The notes: generated by a model from the letters alone, not told the origin. DNA of 64,000 bases from JAUVZL01 sp965603515 (GCA_965603515.1 CBFDDH010000003.1:35932-99931); one strand, 5' to 3'. Positions 28,087 through 37,810 are shown, counted from the first letter of the stretch. Translations and numbers: made by a program.

Positions 28087-29163
28087 ATGAGACCAACCGG
28101 CGTTCATATCGTCGCGGAGTTCATTTATTGTTCAAAAAAAATACTCAACAACAAACATATTCTCATTCGTATCCTGAAACAAGGTCTTAAGCAAGTCGAC
28201 ATCGACTTGATAAGCATCAAAGGCTATCAGTTTAATCCTTTGGGTGTTACCATCGTCGCCGTGGTCGGCGAATCTCACGTCGCTATCCACACCTATCCAG
28301 AAGCACGCCATGCTTCATTGGATATCTTCACCTGTTCTCCTGATCACGAAAAGCCACACAAATTGCTGAGTTTCTTAAAGAAAAGAATCAAACCAAAAAT
28401 CGTGCGCGTCGTTGAGTTACAACGCGGCAACCCAATTGAAATAAAAGAAAAAGATTGGATAAGATCATTTACCTCAAGCGGTTTTGAAATAATATACCAT
28501 ATAAAAAAGAGACTCCTCAGTAAGAGATCAAGATATCAACAGATCGATATTATTGACAACGATGATTTCGGAAGGATTTTATTTCTGGATTGCGATATAC
28601 AGATTGCAGAATATGATGCCCATATTTATAATACATGTTTGGTCGATCCGCTTGTCAAGAAACGCAAAAAGCTAAAAAAGGTTGCCATTCTGGGCGGCGG
28701 TGATGGCGGGGTTCTGAAGGAAATTCTGAAATACAAACCGAAAAAGGTATACCTGATCGACATAGACAGGGAAGTCATTAAAGCTTCGCAAAAATACCTA
28801 CCAACGATCTGCGGTAATGCCTTCATACGAAAAAACGTTGAAATAATAATTGATGATGCCAATGTATTTTTGGATAACCACGCTGGTTTTGATGCCATTA
28901 TTTATGACCTAACAATGCATCCCGAAGCGCTTACAAAAGTAGACCGAGCTGTATTCCTGGATCAAATCTTCTCAAAAATCCATGGTATTCTTGATAAGAA
29001 CGGCATGATCAGCCTCCAGTGTTGTTCTGAGTTTGACAAAGTAACATCAGGTCTTTTAAAGAGCATACTGAAGAAATATTTTAAGAATGTAAAATTTAGT
29101 AAAACATTTATCCCATCGTTCTGTGAATACTGGATCTTTGCTACCGGCACAGTACGGAAATAA
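28087..29163 (+). CDS. S-adenosylmethionine decarboxylase / spermidine synthase-like fusion protein
   Basis: One 358-residue chain joins both steps of aminopropyl polyamine synthesis. Residues 1-115 are an AdoMet decarboxylase proenzyme: the self-cleavage site Glu62-Ser63 (GESHVAIHTYPEARHASLD), His68 and Cys83 fall at the positions I recall for the Thermotoga enzyme. Residues 125-358 are a spermidine-synthase Rossmann domain with GGGDGG near 206. The usual DSSDP-type catalytic loop reads YDLTMHPEA here, so the second acidic residue is replaced, which could mean a different amine acceptor or altered activity. SpeD-SpeE fusions are known in other bacteria. The gene has its own leaderless promoter. 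Confidence 0.9.
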   Translation: MRPTGVHIVAEFIYCSKKILNNKHILIRILKQGLKQVDIDLISIKGYQFNPLGVTIVAVVGESHVAIHTYPEARHASLDIFTCSPDHEKPHKLLSFLKKRIKPKIVRVVELQRGNPIEIKEKDWIRSFTSSGFEIIYHIKKRLLSKRSRYQQIDIIDNDDFGRILFLDCDIQIAEYDAHIYNTCLVDPLVKKRKKLKKVAILGGGDGGVLKEILKYKPKKVYLIDIDREVIKASQKYLPTICGNAFIRKNVEIIIDDANVFLDNHAGFDAIIYDLTMHPEALTKVDRAVFLDQIFSKIHGILDKNGMISLQCCSEFDKVTSGLLKSILKKYFKNVKFSKTFIPSFCEYWIFATGTVRK

Positions 29164-29192
29164 ATCACTGCATCAGTCCGCTCCTAGTACTT

Positions 29193-29216
29193 AGTATTCA
29201 GTACCCAGTGAATACT
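29193..29216. terminator. hairpin between convergent SpeD-SpeE and M48 protease genes
   Basis: AGTATTCA (29193-29200) pairs with TGAATACT (29209-29216). It lies just after the fusion gene and before the end of the minus-strand operon; possible bidirectional terminator, with no long T-run. Confidence 0.5.
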
Positions 29217-29250
29217 GTCCTTTCCATTTCTCTTTTACTCGGTTGCGCCA

Positions 29251-30918
29251 TTACTCCATTTCAATCAAGCGTTGCAGAATTTCCAGCTCATCGGGGTCAA
29301 ACCATATAAGTCTACAGGATTGGCACTCATCTATTTCCACATGATACGCATAGCTGTAGAACTTGTGGACCATATCCTGCCCACATTTCGGACAACGCCT
29401 CGGATTGGACATACTAAGAAGGACACTGAGATGGGGACGTTTCTTCTTCGCCTCAGCACTCATCACATCGGCCAACCGCTGTACGTTCTCACTAAAACCT
29501 TTTTCCCGCCGGACAAAAATCCTCGGTAATTTGTCTCCCTCAGCGAGCAGTCCTTTGCAGAATGGACAGCACCACAGATACAAACCTTCATAATCTTGAA
29601 CGATCAACCACTTACAACAATCAGGACATAAACGTCTCATCTTCCACACCGGATCATTCCTTTGCTGAAAGAAATAACTCAATGCCGGTACTTCCTCTGC
29701 CTGTAATAGCTCATCATGATCAATCAAACGCAATCTGGTTCCCGGTTCCAACCACTCCAATGACTGAAGTTGTAAAATAGTGTAAGGACCCCGCCACTCC
29801 TCCTTATTCTGGGCATGAAACAAAAGAGCAGGTTTTATGACTTCGACTTCAGTTTTTATGGTCTTGGCTCCTTTCACATGACGAGTGATCTCGGTTAAAC
29901 CAGCGTGGGCAAGATGGAGGATAACCTGAAGTCTCTTTAATAAAGGTGGATGGGTTGAAAAAAGAGTAGCAAGAAAATTTTCCTGCTCATCAAACTTCCG
30001 GGACAAAGGACTGAGTATGAAAATCGCCGCGATATGTTCTCCCCCATAACCGGCACCGCGCCAGTGTGTTCCTATCTTGTATAAGGCACTTGCCAAACTC
30101 ACTGGATTGCGGGTTAATCTAACTGCCGAGGCATCGGCTCGGTATTCCTTTTCCCGGGAAATAAACATATTCAATAACTGCCCTAAAATATTGGTAACAA
30201 AAAGAAGCAGTAATGCAGGGAAGGACAATAAGCCGACTGTCGCAACGTTTTGCGGAACTGCACCGGCTATTGCAGGTACTGGTTGCGACCCATGACGGTT
30301 CAGTGTTTTATTGAAATGAACGAGTGCTTCGCTATATAGACTAAAAAGAGAACACGTAATAGTCGTGTGCAAACAATCATTAGAGACGATGTGTGATATT
30401 TCATGCGCGATTACTGACTGCAGTTCTCCACGACTCAATCGGGACAGCAGACCTTCGGTGATACCAACTACCCGACGTCCGCTGAAATCAGCAAGTGCAA
30501 AAGCATTCATTGCACCGGTCGGTAGAACATACCTCTCAACCTTAAAACCACCTGCCGCGGCTTCGATCTCATCAACGACGTTTTGAAAAATATGATGATA
30601 CTTGTCACGTTTATCCGGGTACTTGGCACCCAGGAAACGTAACACTTTGCTAACAACCCCCTTATTTGAATAATACCAGTGAATCCCCGCTGCTACTGCG
30701 GCGATAATCAAGACAACGAAAGTGTCAAAACCAAACAACTTGAATGAGGAACCAGCACGGTAGAGAGTTCGCCTGATGTCTATAAAGAATTTAACTAGCG
30801 ACCACAATATAAAAACTGGGCAGAAATAAAGTAAAATAAGAACCGCAAACAGTACGTAGATGCGCCAGGTCTTTTCTTTTTCTATATCCCAGAATGTTTT
30901 TGGCTTTACATCAGCCAT
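29251..30918 (-). CDS. HtpX-like M48 membrane zinc protease with C-terminal zinc ribbon
   Basis: 555 residues from ATG 30918. Two N-terminal membrane helices (about residues 20-45 and 65-85) precede the zinc site HEISH at 172-176, with two more hydrophobic segments and the third ligand region EKEYRADASAVRL (Glu near 263). After the protease a cytoplasmic-looking part carries two zinc-ribbon-like units, CPDCCKWL...CCPFCKG and CPKCGQD...CQSCRLIWF, ending with an acidic tail. HtpX/YhfN-type proteases degrade misfolded membrane proteins; the zinc ribbon tail is unusual. A TTG start seven codons earlier overlaps the upstream LolA-like gene and is the alternative. Confidence 0.86.
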   Translation of the reverse strand: MADVKPKTFWDIEKEKTWRIYVLFAVLILLYFCPVFILWSLVKFFIDIRRTLYRAGSSFKLFGFDTFVVLIIAAVAAGIHWYYSNKGVVSKVLRFLGAKYPDKRDKYHHIFQNVVDEIEAAAGGFKVERYVLPTGAMNAFALADFSGRRVVGITEGLLSRLSRGELQSVIAHEISHIVSNDCLHTTITCSLFSLYSEALVHFNKTLNRHGSQPVPAIAGAVPQNVATVGLLSFPALLLLFVTNILGQLLNMFISREKEYRADASAVRLTRNPVSLASALYKIGTHWRGAGYGGEHIAAIFILSPLSRKFDEQENFLATLFSTHPPLLKRLQVILHLAHAGLTEITRHVKGAKTIKTEVEVIKPALLFHAQNKEEWRGPYTILQLQSLEWLEPGTRLRLIDHDELLQAEEVPALSYFFQQRNDPVWKMRRLCPDCCKWLIVQDYEGLYLWCCPFCKGLLAEGDKLPRIFVRREKGFSENVQRLADVMSAEAKKKRPHLSVLLSMSNPRRCPKCGQDMVHKFYSYAYHVEIDECQSCRLIWFDPDELEILQRLIEME

Positions 30919-30925
30919 GGTCTGC

Positions 30926-31669
30926 CTATTTTCGCTCAAGATAAGCTTTGGTAAAGATTTTTTTGGGCACTATTGCATCAAGCTGTATTTCCTCAAGGAA
31001 TAATTCCGTATATGTATCTTTACGCAATTTATTGACCATGATTATCCTGGTTGGATAATTATGCCCGTCTATTTTCTGGAAATCGACAACCATAACCTCT
31101 TTCATGAGTTTACCGCTCTTCGCATAGAGTTCAGTCTTTACCGGAATATAGGTTTCTTTGTCCACCCATAGAGTCTCATAAAAATAATTGACCTCATCGA
31201 CCTTGGCAGTAAGCTGGAGTTTGTATGTTTCCCGGTCATCAACAGTGTCGCTACTAATGAGTTCGACTTCATATAAGTCTAAAAGCTTTTCATTCTCAGC
31301 GACATCATCATAGGAAAAATCACTTCCCATCATACTTTGCCTGAGCATATGCCCGGCGATCTTTGTCGCCTTCTCAACCGCCGGGATGTATATCCACATC
31401 TCATCCTCGATCATTAGAAACCTTGTACCCTTATCGCGTGCCGGTGCGGTAAATTCCATGTAAGCATACTCTTTTCCTTGGACAAAACCTTTGAATTCTT
31501 TTTCGCGGATCTTACCACCAAAACTAATGACCATCTTGGCACTATAGCTGATTGACCCGACTACGGTATTTGCATCGACTTTTTTGATAATTTCCTCACC
31601 TGTCTGGGCAAAAACCGAAGAGCTCATAAGAAATGCAAGAATGAGTATCATAGCTTTCTTTACCTCCAT
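30926..31669 (-). CDS. outer-membrane lipoprotein-sorting (LolA-like) protein
   Basis: 247 residues with a signal peptide (residues 5-21, SSVFAQ). It matches the LolA-like family PF17131, seen in YMEFTAPARDKGTRFLM, EMWIYIPAVEKATKI and MGSDFSYDDV. These periplasmic proteins are usually encoded beside MacB/LolCDE-type ABC transporters and are thought to carry a lipid or lipoprotein to the outer membrane. Here it follows two permeases and an ATPase on the same strand without a gap, which supports that role. Stop is TAG. Confidence 0.87.
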   Translation of the reverse strand: MEVKKAMILILAFLMSSSVFAQTGEEIIKKVDANTVVGSISYSAKMVISFGGKIREKEFKGFVQGKEYAYMEFTAPARDKGTRFLMIEDEMWIYIPAVEKATKIAGHMLRQSMMGSDFSYDDVAENEKLLDLYEVELISSDTVDDRETYKLQLTAKVDEVNYFYETLWVDKETYIPVKTELYAKSGKLMKEVMVVDFQKIDGHNYPTRIIMVNKLRKDTYTELFLEEIQLDAIVPKKIFTKAYLERK

Positions 31670-32884
31670 TTATACAGACCTTAATGCTTTTGCCGGATTC
31701 ATTTTCGTGACTTTACTGATTGGCAGCAGAGCAACCACGATAGTCGCAATAAGTCCAAATAGGAATGTACCTAGAATAATAAACGGAGTGGGTGACAAAT
31801 ATATTATCGGGCCGAATGGCATTGCTTGCGATGAGGTAGATGAAGCAATTGAAATGTCAATTCCCTGATATTTCAGCCAATAACTCAGTACAGCACCGAA
31901 AATCGATCCGACCAGACTGCCAACTATACCAATAAATCCTGCTTCAACAGTAAGCAGCCCAATAACACTTCCTGTATTCAAACCCATTGCTTTCATCATA
32001 CCAATCTCACGCGTGCGTTCAAAAACCACCATAAGCATAGTATTGGCAATTGTTGAACAGGCAACAAGAAGAATTATGAAATAAAAAATTCCATATATAA
32101 GAGAAGCCATATTGACATAGCGAAGCAGTTTATTTTGCTGGTACGGTATAGCCAGGAGCCCGGTATTGGATTGAATTTCTTGAGCGATACTGACTGTACG
32201 ATCTGTATTCGTAACTTGGACTACTATTTCCGTTGCATAACCATCCATGTCAAGCATCTGCTGACCGATATCAAGAGGAATATAAAATAAACTTCTATCC
32301 ACACCACCCAAACCTGTTTCAAATAACCCTTTCACGATCAAATTTAAGCCAGTTGGTGAATCGTATGCAGTGCGTGTTATTATCGTAAGGGTATCTCCGA
32401 CGTTTACATTTAATCTTTTTGCAAGGCCAGCACCCAGGATCGCAGCTTTTTCTCCAGATAGAATATATTCACCCTCAGTAATACGTTTATCTAATCCTGA
32501 TATATTACTCTCTATTTCGGGATTGAATGCATACCCCAATGCCGGTACGCTAAGCTCTTCTTCACCTAATAATACGCCAAATCTTATCCGCGGGGATACA
32601 TAGATTATTTCCTTATTCTGAATCGTATTGTAGAATTCATCATTCAATGCGATGGACTCAGATAAAGGCAGCAAGCGTTCGCGCCTTTTATATTCAGGTG
32701 TCACAATATTAATATGTCCGGAGACAAGCTTTATTATATTATCATTGACATTTTTAACAATACCGCCTATATAACTTCGCGCAAAAATAATAGTCATGAT
32801 AGCAATAGCAACACTTAGAGCTGATAAGAGACTCCGCCGCATGTTTCGGGAAAAATTCCTTATTGCGAGGCTAAAAATATACAT
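31670..32884 (-). CDS. ABC transporter permease, MacB/LolC-E type (second copy)
   Basis: 404 residues from ATG 32884: an N-terminal membrane helix, a periplasmic MacB_PCD-type domain, and three C-terminal helices containing the FtsX-type motif ERTREIGMMKAMGL (around residue 306). The start codon overlaps the stop of the preceding permease (TGATG), so translation is coupled; a longer in-frame extension lies inside the neighbouring gene and is rejected. It probably pairs with the first permease and the ATPase as a heterodimeric exporter. Next downstream is the LolA-like gene. Confidence 0.92.
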   Translation of the reverse strand: MYIFSLAIRNFSRNMRRSLLSALSVAIAIMTIIFARSYIGGIVKNVNDNIIKLVSGHINIVTPEYKRRERLLPLSESIALNDEFYNTIQNKEIIYVSPRIRFGVLLGEEELSVPALGYAFNPEIESNISGLDKRITEGEYILSGEKAAILGAGLAKRLNVNVGDTLTIITRTAYDSPTGLNLIVKGLFETGLGGVDRSLFYIPLDIGQQMLDMDGYATEIVVQVTNTDRTVSIAQEIQSNTGLLAIPYQQNKLLRYVNMASLIYGIFYFIILLVACSTIANTMLMVVFERTREIGMMKAMGLNTGSVIGLLTVEAGFIGIVGSLVGSIFGAVLSYWLKYQGIDISIASSTSSQAMPFGPIIYLSPTPFIILGTFLFGLIATIVVALLPISKVTKMNPAKALRSV

Positions 32885-34110
32885 CAGACATGCCTTAGCA
32901 CATCGACTGGCTGTAGTTTTGTTGCCCTGCGCACTGGCCACAGGGTAACCATGACAGATACGAGTACACCGAAGGCGAAAACTATCAGCACTAATACTGG
33001 ATCGATTTCTCCCTTTAGAACCATCTTGACCGGATATCCAAGTTCCGAACTATCAAACAACGAGCTTAAATCTATGCCGATAAATATAATATACAGCGAC
33101 ACAAGAAAACCAAAAAAACAACCTAAAAGACTTCCGAATATACCGATTATCCCGCCTTCATATAAGAACATTTTTACAATAGCAAAGTTTTGAAAACCCA
33201 TCGCCTTCATCGTGCCAATTTCAGGTATACGCTCCATAACTGCCATGAGCATTGTGTTGATAATGCCCACTGCGGCGATAATTACAATAACAAGTGCAAG
33301 CATGAACTGCATGAGGCGCTTGAATCCAGAGACTTCAAAAATACTCGCATAGATTTCTTTATATGTATACACTTCATAATTAGCACCAACCGCTGACTGG
33401 ATCGATTGTTTCATCTCGGATACTTTTGATTCATTTCGAATTTTAATGTTTAATTCTGTCACTCCGTTTCCCAATGCGAGTAGCTCCTGGGCAATGGTAA
33501 TATCCATTACTACTGCATTTGCATCAAACAGGGGGTGCTCAGTAGTAATGAGGCCAGCAATTATAAAATCATAAGCATTATAAGTGCCGTGCTTGTCTCT
33601 GGTAATGATCGTGAGAATGGAACCCTCATCTACGTCCATAGTACTTGCAAGTTCTGTGCCGATAAGAATATCCTCTGGGTTCTCAATGAAACGTCCGGTG
33701 ACAACCGTCTTATCTGTTTCAAAAACTTCTGATTCAGTGTCTAAATCAATGCCGACTGCCAATACAGGAAATTCATCAATACTATTATTAACACGAGCTG
33801 GAAATTTCACGCGCTGGGTAACACCGCTGATTCCTTTAAGGTCACGAACTATCGCAAACAGTGGTTCTGGATCATCAATGATCGTATCCAGCGGAAACAT
33901 ACCCTCCTCACGGTAATATCCTTTAGCGAAAATCTCAAAATGACCGGTCTCATAGATAATAATATTCCGTGATGCTAAGTTATCCATACCATTCATCATT
34001 GTATTCATCATGATCATAGAAGCAAGTCCAACCGAAATCGCAGCGGCAGTAATAAGAGTCCTCCGCTTATGACGGAAGACATTACGCCAGGCAAGAATTA
34101 AGATTTTCAT
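32884..34110 (-). CDS. ABC transporter permease, MacB/LolC-E type (first copy)
   Basis: 408 residues beginning MKILILAWRNVFRHKRR, the cytoplasmic stub of FtsX/MacB permeases. A periplasmic domain separates helix 1 from three C-terminal helices; the FtsX motif MERIPEIGTMKAMGF lies near residue 288. The start overlaps the ATPase stop by 4 nt (ATGA) and the end overlaps the second permease. The two permeases share about the same fold but only limited sequence. Confidence 0.92.
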   Translation of the reverse strand: MKILILAWRNVFRHKRRTLITAAAISVGLASMIMMNTMMNGMDNLASRNIIIYETGHFEIFAKGYYREEGMFPLDTIIDDPEPLFAIVRDLKGISGVTQRVKFPARVNNSIDEFPVLAVGIDLDTESEVFETDKTVVTGRFIENPEDILIGTELASTMDVDEGSILTIITRDKHGTYNAYDFIIAGLITTEHPLFDANAVVMDITIAQELLALGNGVTELNIKIRNESKVSEMKQSIQSAVGANYEVYTYKEIYASIFEVSGFKRLMQFMLALVIVIIAAVGIINTMLMAVMERIPEIGTMKAMGFQNFAIVKMFLYEGGIIGIFGSLLGCFFGFLVSLYIIFIGIDLSSLFDSSELGYPVKMVLKGEIDPVLVLIVFAFGVLVSVMVTLWPVRRATKLQPVDVLRHV

Positions 34111-34799
34111 CGCGTGCCCCCGCTTTTCTTCTCATCTCCGACAATCTTGCCATCGCGTAATTTAATTAGTCGTGATGCAAAATCCATCACTAAAAAATCA
34201 TGGGTGGAAAAAATAAACATGGTTTCTAGTTTTTTGTTAAGTTCTTTCATAAGACCAAGAATTTCAGTAGCAGTAGTTGAATCAAGATTTGCGGTTGGTT
34301 CATCTGCAAGCACCATACTTGGACCCTTTACTAAAGCCCGGGCAATTGCTACGCGCTGTTGCTGACCACCGCTCATCTCATTGGGTCGACGATTGATAAA
34401 TTCCTCAAGCCCCACTTCTTTCAGTATATTGACCGCCTTTTCTTTTTTCTCCCCAACAGGCATATCAAGAAGGATGAGAGGTAATTCAACATTTTCAAAA
34501 GCAGTAAGTACGGGAATCAAATTAAAGGTTTGGAAAACGAACCCGATTTCTTTTTTCCGTAACTCTGCTTTTTCTTTTGCTGTAAGTTCACCGGTATCCA
34601 TATTATTAATTAGTATCTGTCCTTTTGTTGGGGTATCCAGACATCCAATAATATTAAGAAGTGTCGTTTTACCAGAACCAGAAGGACCGGCAATCGCTGT
34701 AAATTCACCATCTTCAATCGTCGTATTTATCCCCCGCAATGCAGGGAACAGCACTTTGCCGACTTTATAACTCTTATGCAGATCACGTACTTCTACCAC
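34107..34799 (-). CDS. ABC transporter ATPase, LolD/MacB type
   Basis: 230 residues with Walker A GPSGSGKT (residues 38-45), Q-loop QTFNLIP (around 90), signature SGGQQQRVA (around 145) and Walker B VLADEPTANLD (around 162). It powers the two permeases that follow, each overlapping by 1-4 nt. An AGGAGG-like site (acctcct on the plus strand at 34802-34808) precedes ATG 34799. Confidence 0.95.
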   Translation of the reverse strand: MVEVRDLHKSYKVGKVLFPALRGINTTIEDGEFTAIAGPSGSGKTTLLNIIGCLDTPTKGQILINNMDTGELTAKEKAELRKKEIGFVFQTFNLIPVLTAFENVELPLILLDMPVGEKKEKAVNILKEVGLEEFINRRPNEMSGGQQQRVAIARALVKGPSMVLADEPTANLDSTTATEILGLMKELNKKLETMFIFSTHDFLVMDFASRLIKLRDGKIVGDEKKSGGTR

Positions 34800-34808
34800 A
34801 ACACCTCC

Positions 34809-35831
34809 TTAAAAGTAGACCTTTGCCCAAATATATGCTGCACCATCATAGGGAACAACGTTTCTCAACTCGGTCTCAGTAGATCCTATAAAATAATTAA
34901 CCCCGGCAAAAATTTCAGTATTTTCAAATAATGACAAACCCAGCTGGGGTATAATAATAAAGCTTCTATCATCTAAATTAATCAGCGTATTAATACTCGG
35001 CTGTAATACTGCAAAAGGATTTGGGATCGTGCCAAGCGTTAAATAAAGATAATGTTGCGCTAGTGTTGTCCGTTCTCCAGAATAAATTCTATTAAAATCA
35101 TAATCATCAGGATCACTAACACCACTACCATCAAAGAAAAATTCCGTCATTATATATATTCTTAATGGTAAACTGTAATCGACACCCAGTGATAACTTAC
35201 TATAATCAAGAGTGTCTTCTTTTACATAGCTGTATTCACACCAGTAGCCAAGCACAAACTCACCAGTGAGTTCACCACCGAATATGGTCAATTCCGCAGA
35301 CGGTCGATGAATAATAGTCATCCCGATATCATTTTTCACGATGTTGGAGCCAATCCTCAATCCATACAAAGAATTCTCGAAATCGTTCTTTGGACCAACA
35401 ATAGCACGCAGGCTCGATAAATTTCCCAAAGATAAATAACCGAGGAGTGCATTATAGCCCGGTTTTTCATAACCGGGTTCAAGGAAATTCGTTTCATTGA
35501 ATATATCTAATGGACGAAAGACCCGTCCAACACCCCAGTAAAGGTGTTGTTTACCAGCAATGATCCTCATATTTTCCGGTCCCAACCACAGGGCTAACCG
35601 CTCAATCGCGAGATCTTCAAAAATATTCGAGTAATCGGTCGTATCATAAGGCACAAAAAGATCAACTGCAGCCTGAATACCATAATCTGAGCCGTCCGCT
35701 TTGAGTTCCAGCCAGCCCCTATTATAGCCGGTTAAAAATACAGAATCACCCCAGAAGAAATACGGTCTAGTTTCAACATAGCCAGATATGTCAGCCTGAC
35801 TAACAAGGAGTATAAATATAATATCAATCAC
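34809..35831 (-). CDS. porin-like outer-membrane beta-barrel protein
   Basis: 340 residues, with a short hydrophobic N-terminus and then alternating strands of aromatic and polar residues, ending in the outer-membrane signal WAKVYF. Motifs such as WGVGRVFRPLDIFNETNFLEPGYEKPG around residue 97 are typical of barrels encoded beside MacB-type exporters. It likely forms the outer-membrane part of the export or lipoprotein system of this operon. The first codon is probably GTG at 35831, 15 nt after the stop of the preceding gene. Confidence 0.75.
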   Translation of the reverse strand: MIDIIFILLVSQADISGYVETRPYFFWGDSVFLTGYNRGWLELKADGSDYGIQAAVDLFVPYDTTDYSNIFEDLAIERLALWLGPENMRIIAGKQHLYWGVGRVFRPLDIFNETNFLEPGYEKPGYNALLGYLSLGNLSSLRAIVGPKNDFENSLYGLRIGSNIVKNDIGMTIIHRPSAELTIFGGELTGEFVLGYWCEYSYVKEDTLDYSKLSLGVDYSLPLRIYIMTEFFFDGSGVSDPDDYDFNRIYSGERTTLAQHYLYLTLGTIPNPFAVLQPSINTLINLDDRSFIIIPQLGLSLFENTEIFAGVNYFIGSTETELRNVVPYDGAAYIWAKVYF

Positions 35832-35846
35832 AGAGAATATTCCAGA

Positions 35847-36410
35847 TCAATCAATATCATCCTGCGTCTTCTGTTTCATCAGTTTTTTTAGTAGATATCC
35901 GGTCATAACTTTGTTGAGATGTTCAAAATCAGTACAACCAACAAGATCACTACCTTTTATTTCGGTATTGTAAAGCTCGTCGCTTTCCATATTCTTCTTT
36001 TCTACTTTTACTTTGAATTCAGCATCAAAAGATGTCATGAATTGTCGAATCGGCATATCGATGATGCCCTTTTCAGAATACTGTGCGATCAGTGTATCAA
36101 TTTCTCTTCGATTATGAGATAAATGTTCGATCTCCTTTTCTATCTCTCCCCTCGATCCTGTGGCTTTACCAAACATGTACTGTAGCTTCACCGGGTCATG
36201 TATCTCCTTTAACTTATCAGCCCCTTTCTTTAAGACCCCCTCGAGTATAGCGATCGCCTTTTGGATCTTATCCTGTGCTTCAAGTAAGCAAGACAGGTAT
36301 GCCTCGATAACCTGGAATGAAGGCATCTTTTCCAAGTTATCATAGAACAATTGACCATAGGGTTTACAAAACGGTCCTTTATCTATATCCTCAATAGAAT
36401 CAAACACCAT
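35847..36410 (-). CDS. uncharacterised helical protein
   Basis: 187 residues starting MVFDSIEDIDKGPFCKPYG. Not recognised. The sequence is mostly charged helix, with EIEKEIEHLSHNRREIDTLI suggesting a coiled coil around residue 95-115 and a central PIRQFMTSFDAEFKVKVEKKN segment. No signal peptide or membrane helix. The start is fixed by an AGGAGG that lies in the last codons of eno, so it is translated right after enolase; the in-frame extension upstream lies inside eno and is rejected. It stands between enolase and the porin/ABC genes. Confidence 0.65.
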   Translation of the reverse strand: MVFDSIEDIDKGPFCKPYGQLFYDNLEKMPSFQVIEAYLSCLLEAQDKIQKAIAILEGVLKKGADKLKEIHDPVKLQYMFGKATGSRGEIEKEIEHLSHNRREIDTLIAQYSEKGIIDMPIRQFMTSFDAEFKVKVEKKNMESDELYNTEIKGSDLVGCTDFEHLNKVMTGYLLKKLMKQKTQDDID

Positions 36411-36411
36411 A

Positions 36412-37710
36412 TTAAATCCTCCTGCCTTCTCTAATAAAAACCTCTTTGCCAAGATGCGTTGCGGTATCTTTCAGTTCATCTTCAATACGCAAAAGTTGAT
36501 TATATTTTTCAATACGCTCACCGCGACAGGGAGCGCCAGTTTTCAAAGCACCGGTGCCCATGGCAACAGAGAAATCGGCAATAAAAGAATCAACTGTCTC
36601 ACCGCTCCGGTGGGAAACAACAACACCCCATTTAGCCTTTTGTGCCATCTTCACCGCTGCAATTGTCTCGGTTATCGTACCTATTTGATTCGGCTTGATC
36701 AACACCGCATTAGCAACCTTCTCTTTGATACCCCTTTCAAGCCGCTCAACATTGGTGACAAAAATGTCATCTCCTATAAGCTCGATCTTATCGCCCAAAA
36801 CACTATTAAGTCTCTTCCAGCCTTCCCAATCATCTTCAGCAAGACCGTCTTCGATCGCCACGATCGGGTATTTCTTAGTCAGCATCACGTATTTCTCAAC
36901 CATTTCCAGAGAATTTAGTTCAAGATTTTCTATACGCAGTTTGTATTTACCATCTTTATAAAAACAACTTGCCGCGACATCGAGAGCAATGCCGATATCT
37001 TCACCAGGTTTGTAACCAGCTTTCTCAATCGCCTTGACGATCAAAGCGAGGGGCTCTTCATTTGACGCCAGCTGCGGTACAAATCCACCTTCATCAGCAA
37101 CGGTTATACTGAATCCTTTATCAAACAATACCCGCTTGAGCGCGTGATACGTTTCACTACCACACCGCAGGGCTTCTTTAAAGGTTTCGCATCCATAGGG
37201 GACTATCATGTACTCTTGAAAATCCGGACCCTGTAATGATGCATGCACTCCACCATTGATGATATTCATCATCGGGATCGGTATTAAGACTGCATGTGGA
37301 CCACCAAGGTATTTATACAAAGGTAATCCCACGGCTGCTGCTGCAGTGCGTGCAATAGCCAAAGATGTAGCACATAAAGCATTGGCGCCTAATCTTATCT
37401 TGTTCGGTGTACCATCCAGATCTATCATGAGTTTATCTAAATCAGGTTGTTCAGTCACGTCGTGACCGATTAATGCCGGTCCGATAATCTTATTTATATT
37501 TTCAACTGCTTTGACTACTCCCTGCCCGCCATACCTTCGATCCTTACTATCTCTCAATTCAACAGCCTCATAGGTTCCTGTGGACGCTCCTGATGGAACC
37601 GCTGCGCATCTCTTTAAACCTGACTTCAGCTCAACATCCACTTCAACAGTTGGGTTACCGCGTGAATCCAATATCTCTCGACCCGTAACTACTTTTATTT
37701 TTCTACTCAT
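36412..37710 (-). CDS. eno: enolase
   Basis: Converts 2-phosphoglycerate to phosphoenolpyruvate in glycolysis. The 432-residue protein has the family length, with GNPTVEVDV at the N-terminus, the metal ligands in IALDVAAS, IEDGLAEDDW and GDDIFVTN, the catalytic lysine region NAVLIKPNQIGT and the SHRSGETVD loop. AAGGAGG lies upstream of ATG 37710 and a promoter at 37756-37783. It is the first gene of a run of eight same-strand genes (36.4 to 29.3 kb) including the exporter. Confidence 0.98.
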   Translation of the reverse strand: MSRKIKVVTGREILDSRGNPTVEVDVELKSGLKRCAAVPSGASTGTYEAVELRDSKDRRYGGQGVVKAVENINKIIGPALIGHDVTEQPDLDKLMIDLDGTPNKIRLGANALCATSLAIARTAAAAVGLPLYKYLGGPHAVLIPIPMMNIINGGVHASLQGPDFQEYMIVPYGCETFKEALRCGSETYHALKRVLFDKGFSITVADEGGFVPQLASNEEPLALIVKAIEKAGYKPGEDIGIALDVAASCFYKDGKYKLRIENLELNSLEMVEKYVMLTKKYPIVAIEDGLAEDDWEGWKRLNSVLGDKIELIGDDIFVTNVERLERGIKEKVANAVLIKPNQIGTITETIAAVKMAQKAKWGVVVSHRSGETVDSFIADFSVAMGTGALKTGAPCRGERIEKYNQLLRIEDELKDTATHLGKEVFIREGRRI

Positions 37711-37755
37711 AGAATAATGCCTCCTTGTCCACTAATTATAAAACTGATGTTAAAT

Positions 37756-37783
37756 ATTCTATGGATTATTGAGTTCTTGTCAA
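37756..37783 (-). promoter_or_regulatory. promoter of the enolase operon
   Basis: TTGACA (37778-37783), 16-nt spacer, TAGAAT (37756-37761), leaving a 40-nt leader that carries a Shine-Dalgarno site, unlike the leaderless promoters elsewhere. Confidence 0.8.
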
Positions 37784-37810
37784 GGTTTGGGCCTGACTCG
37801 ACTCAAAGCG

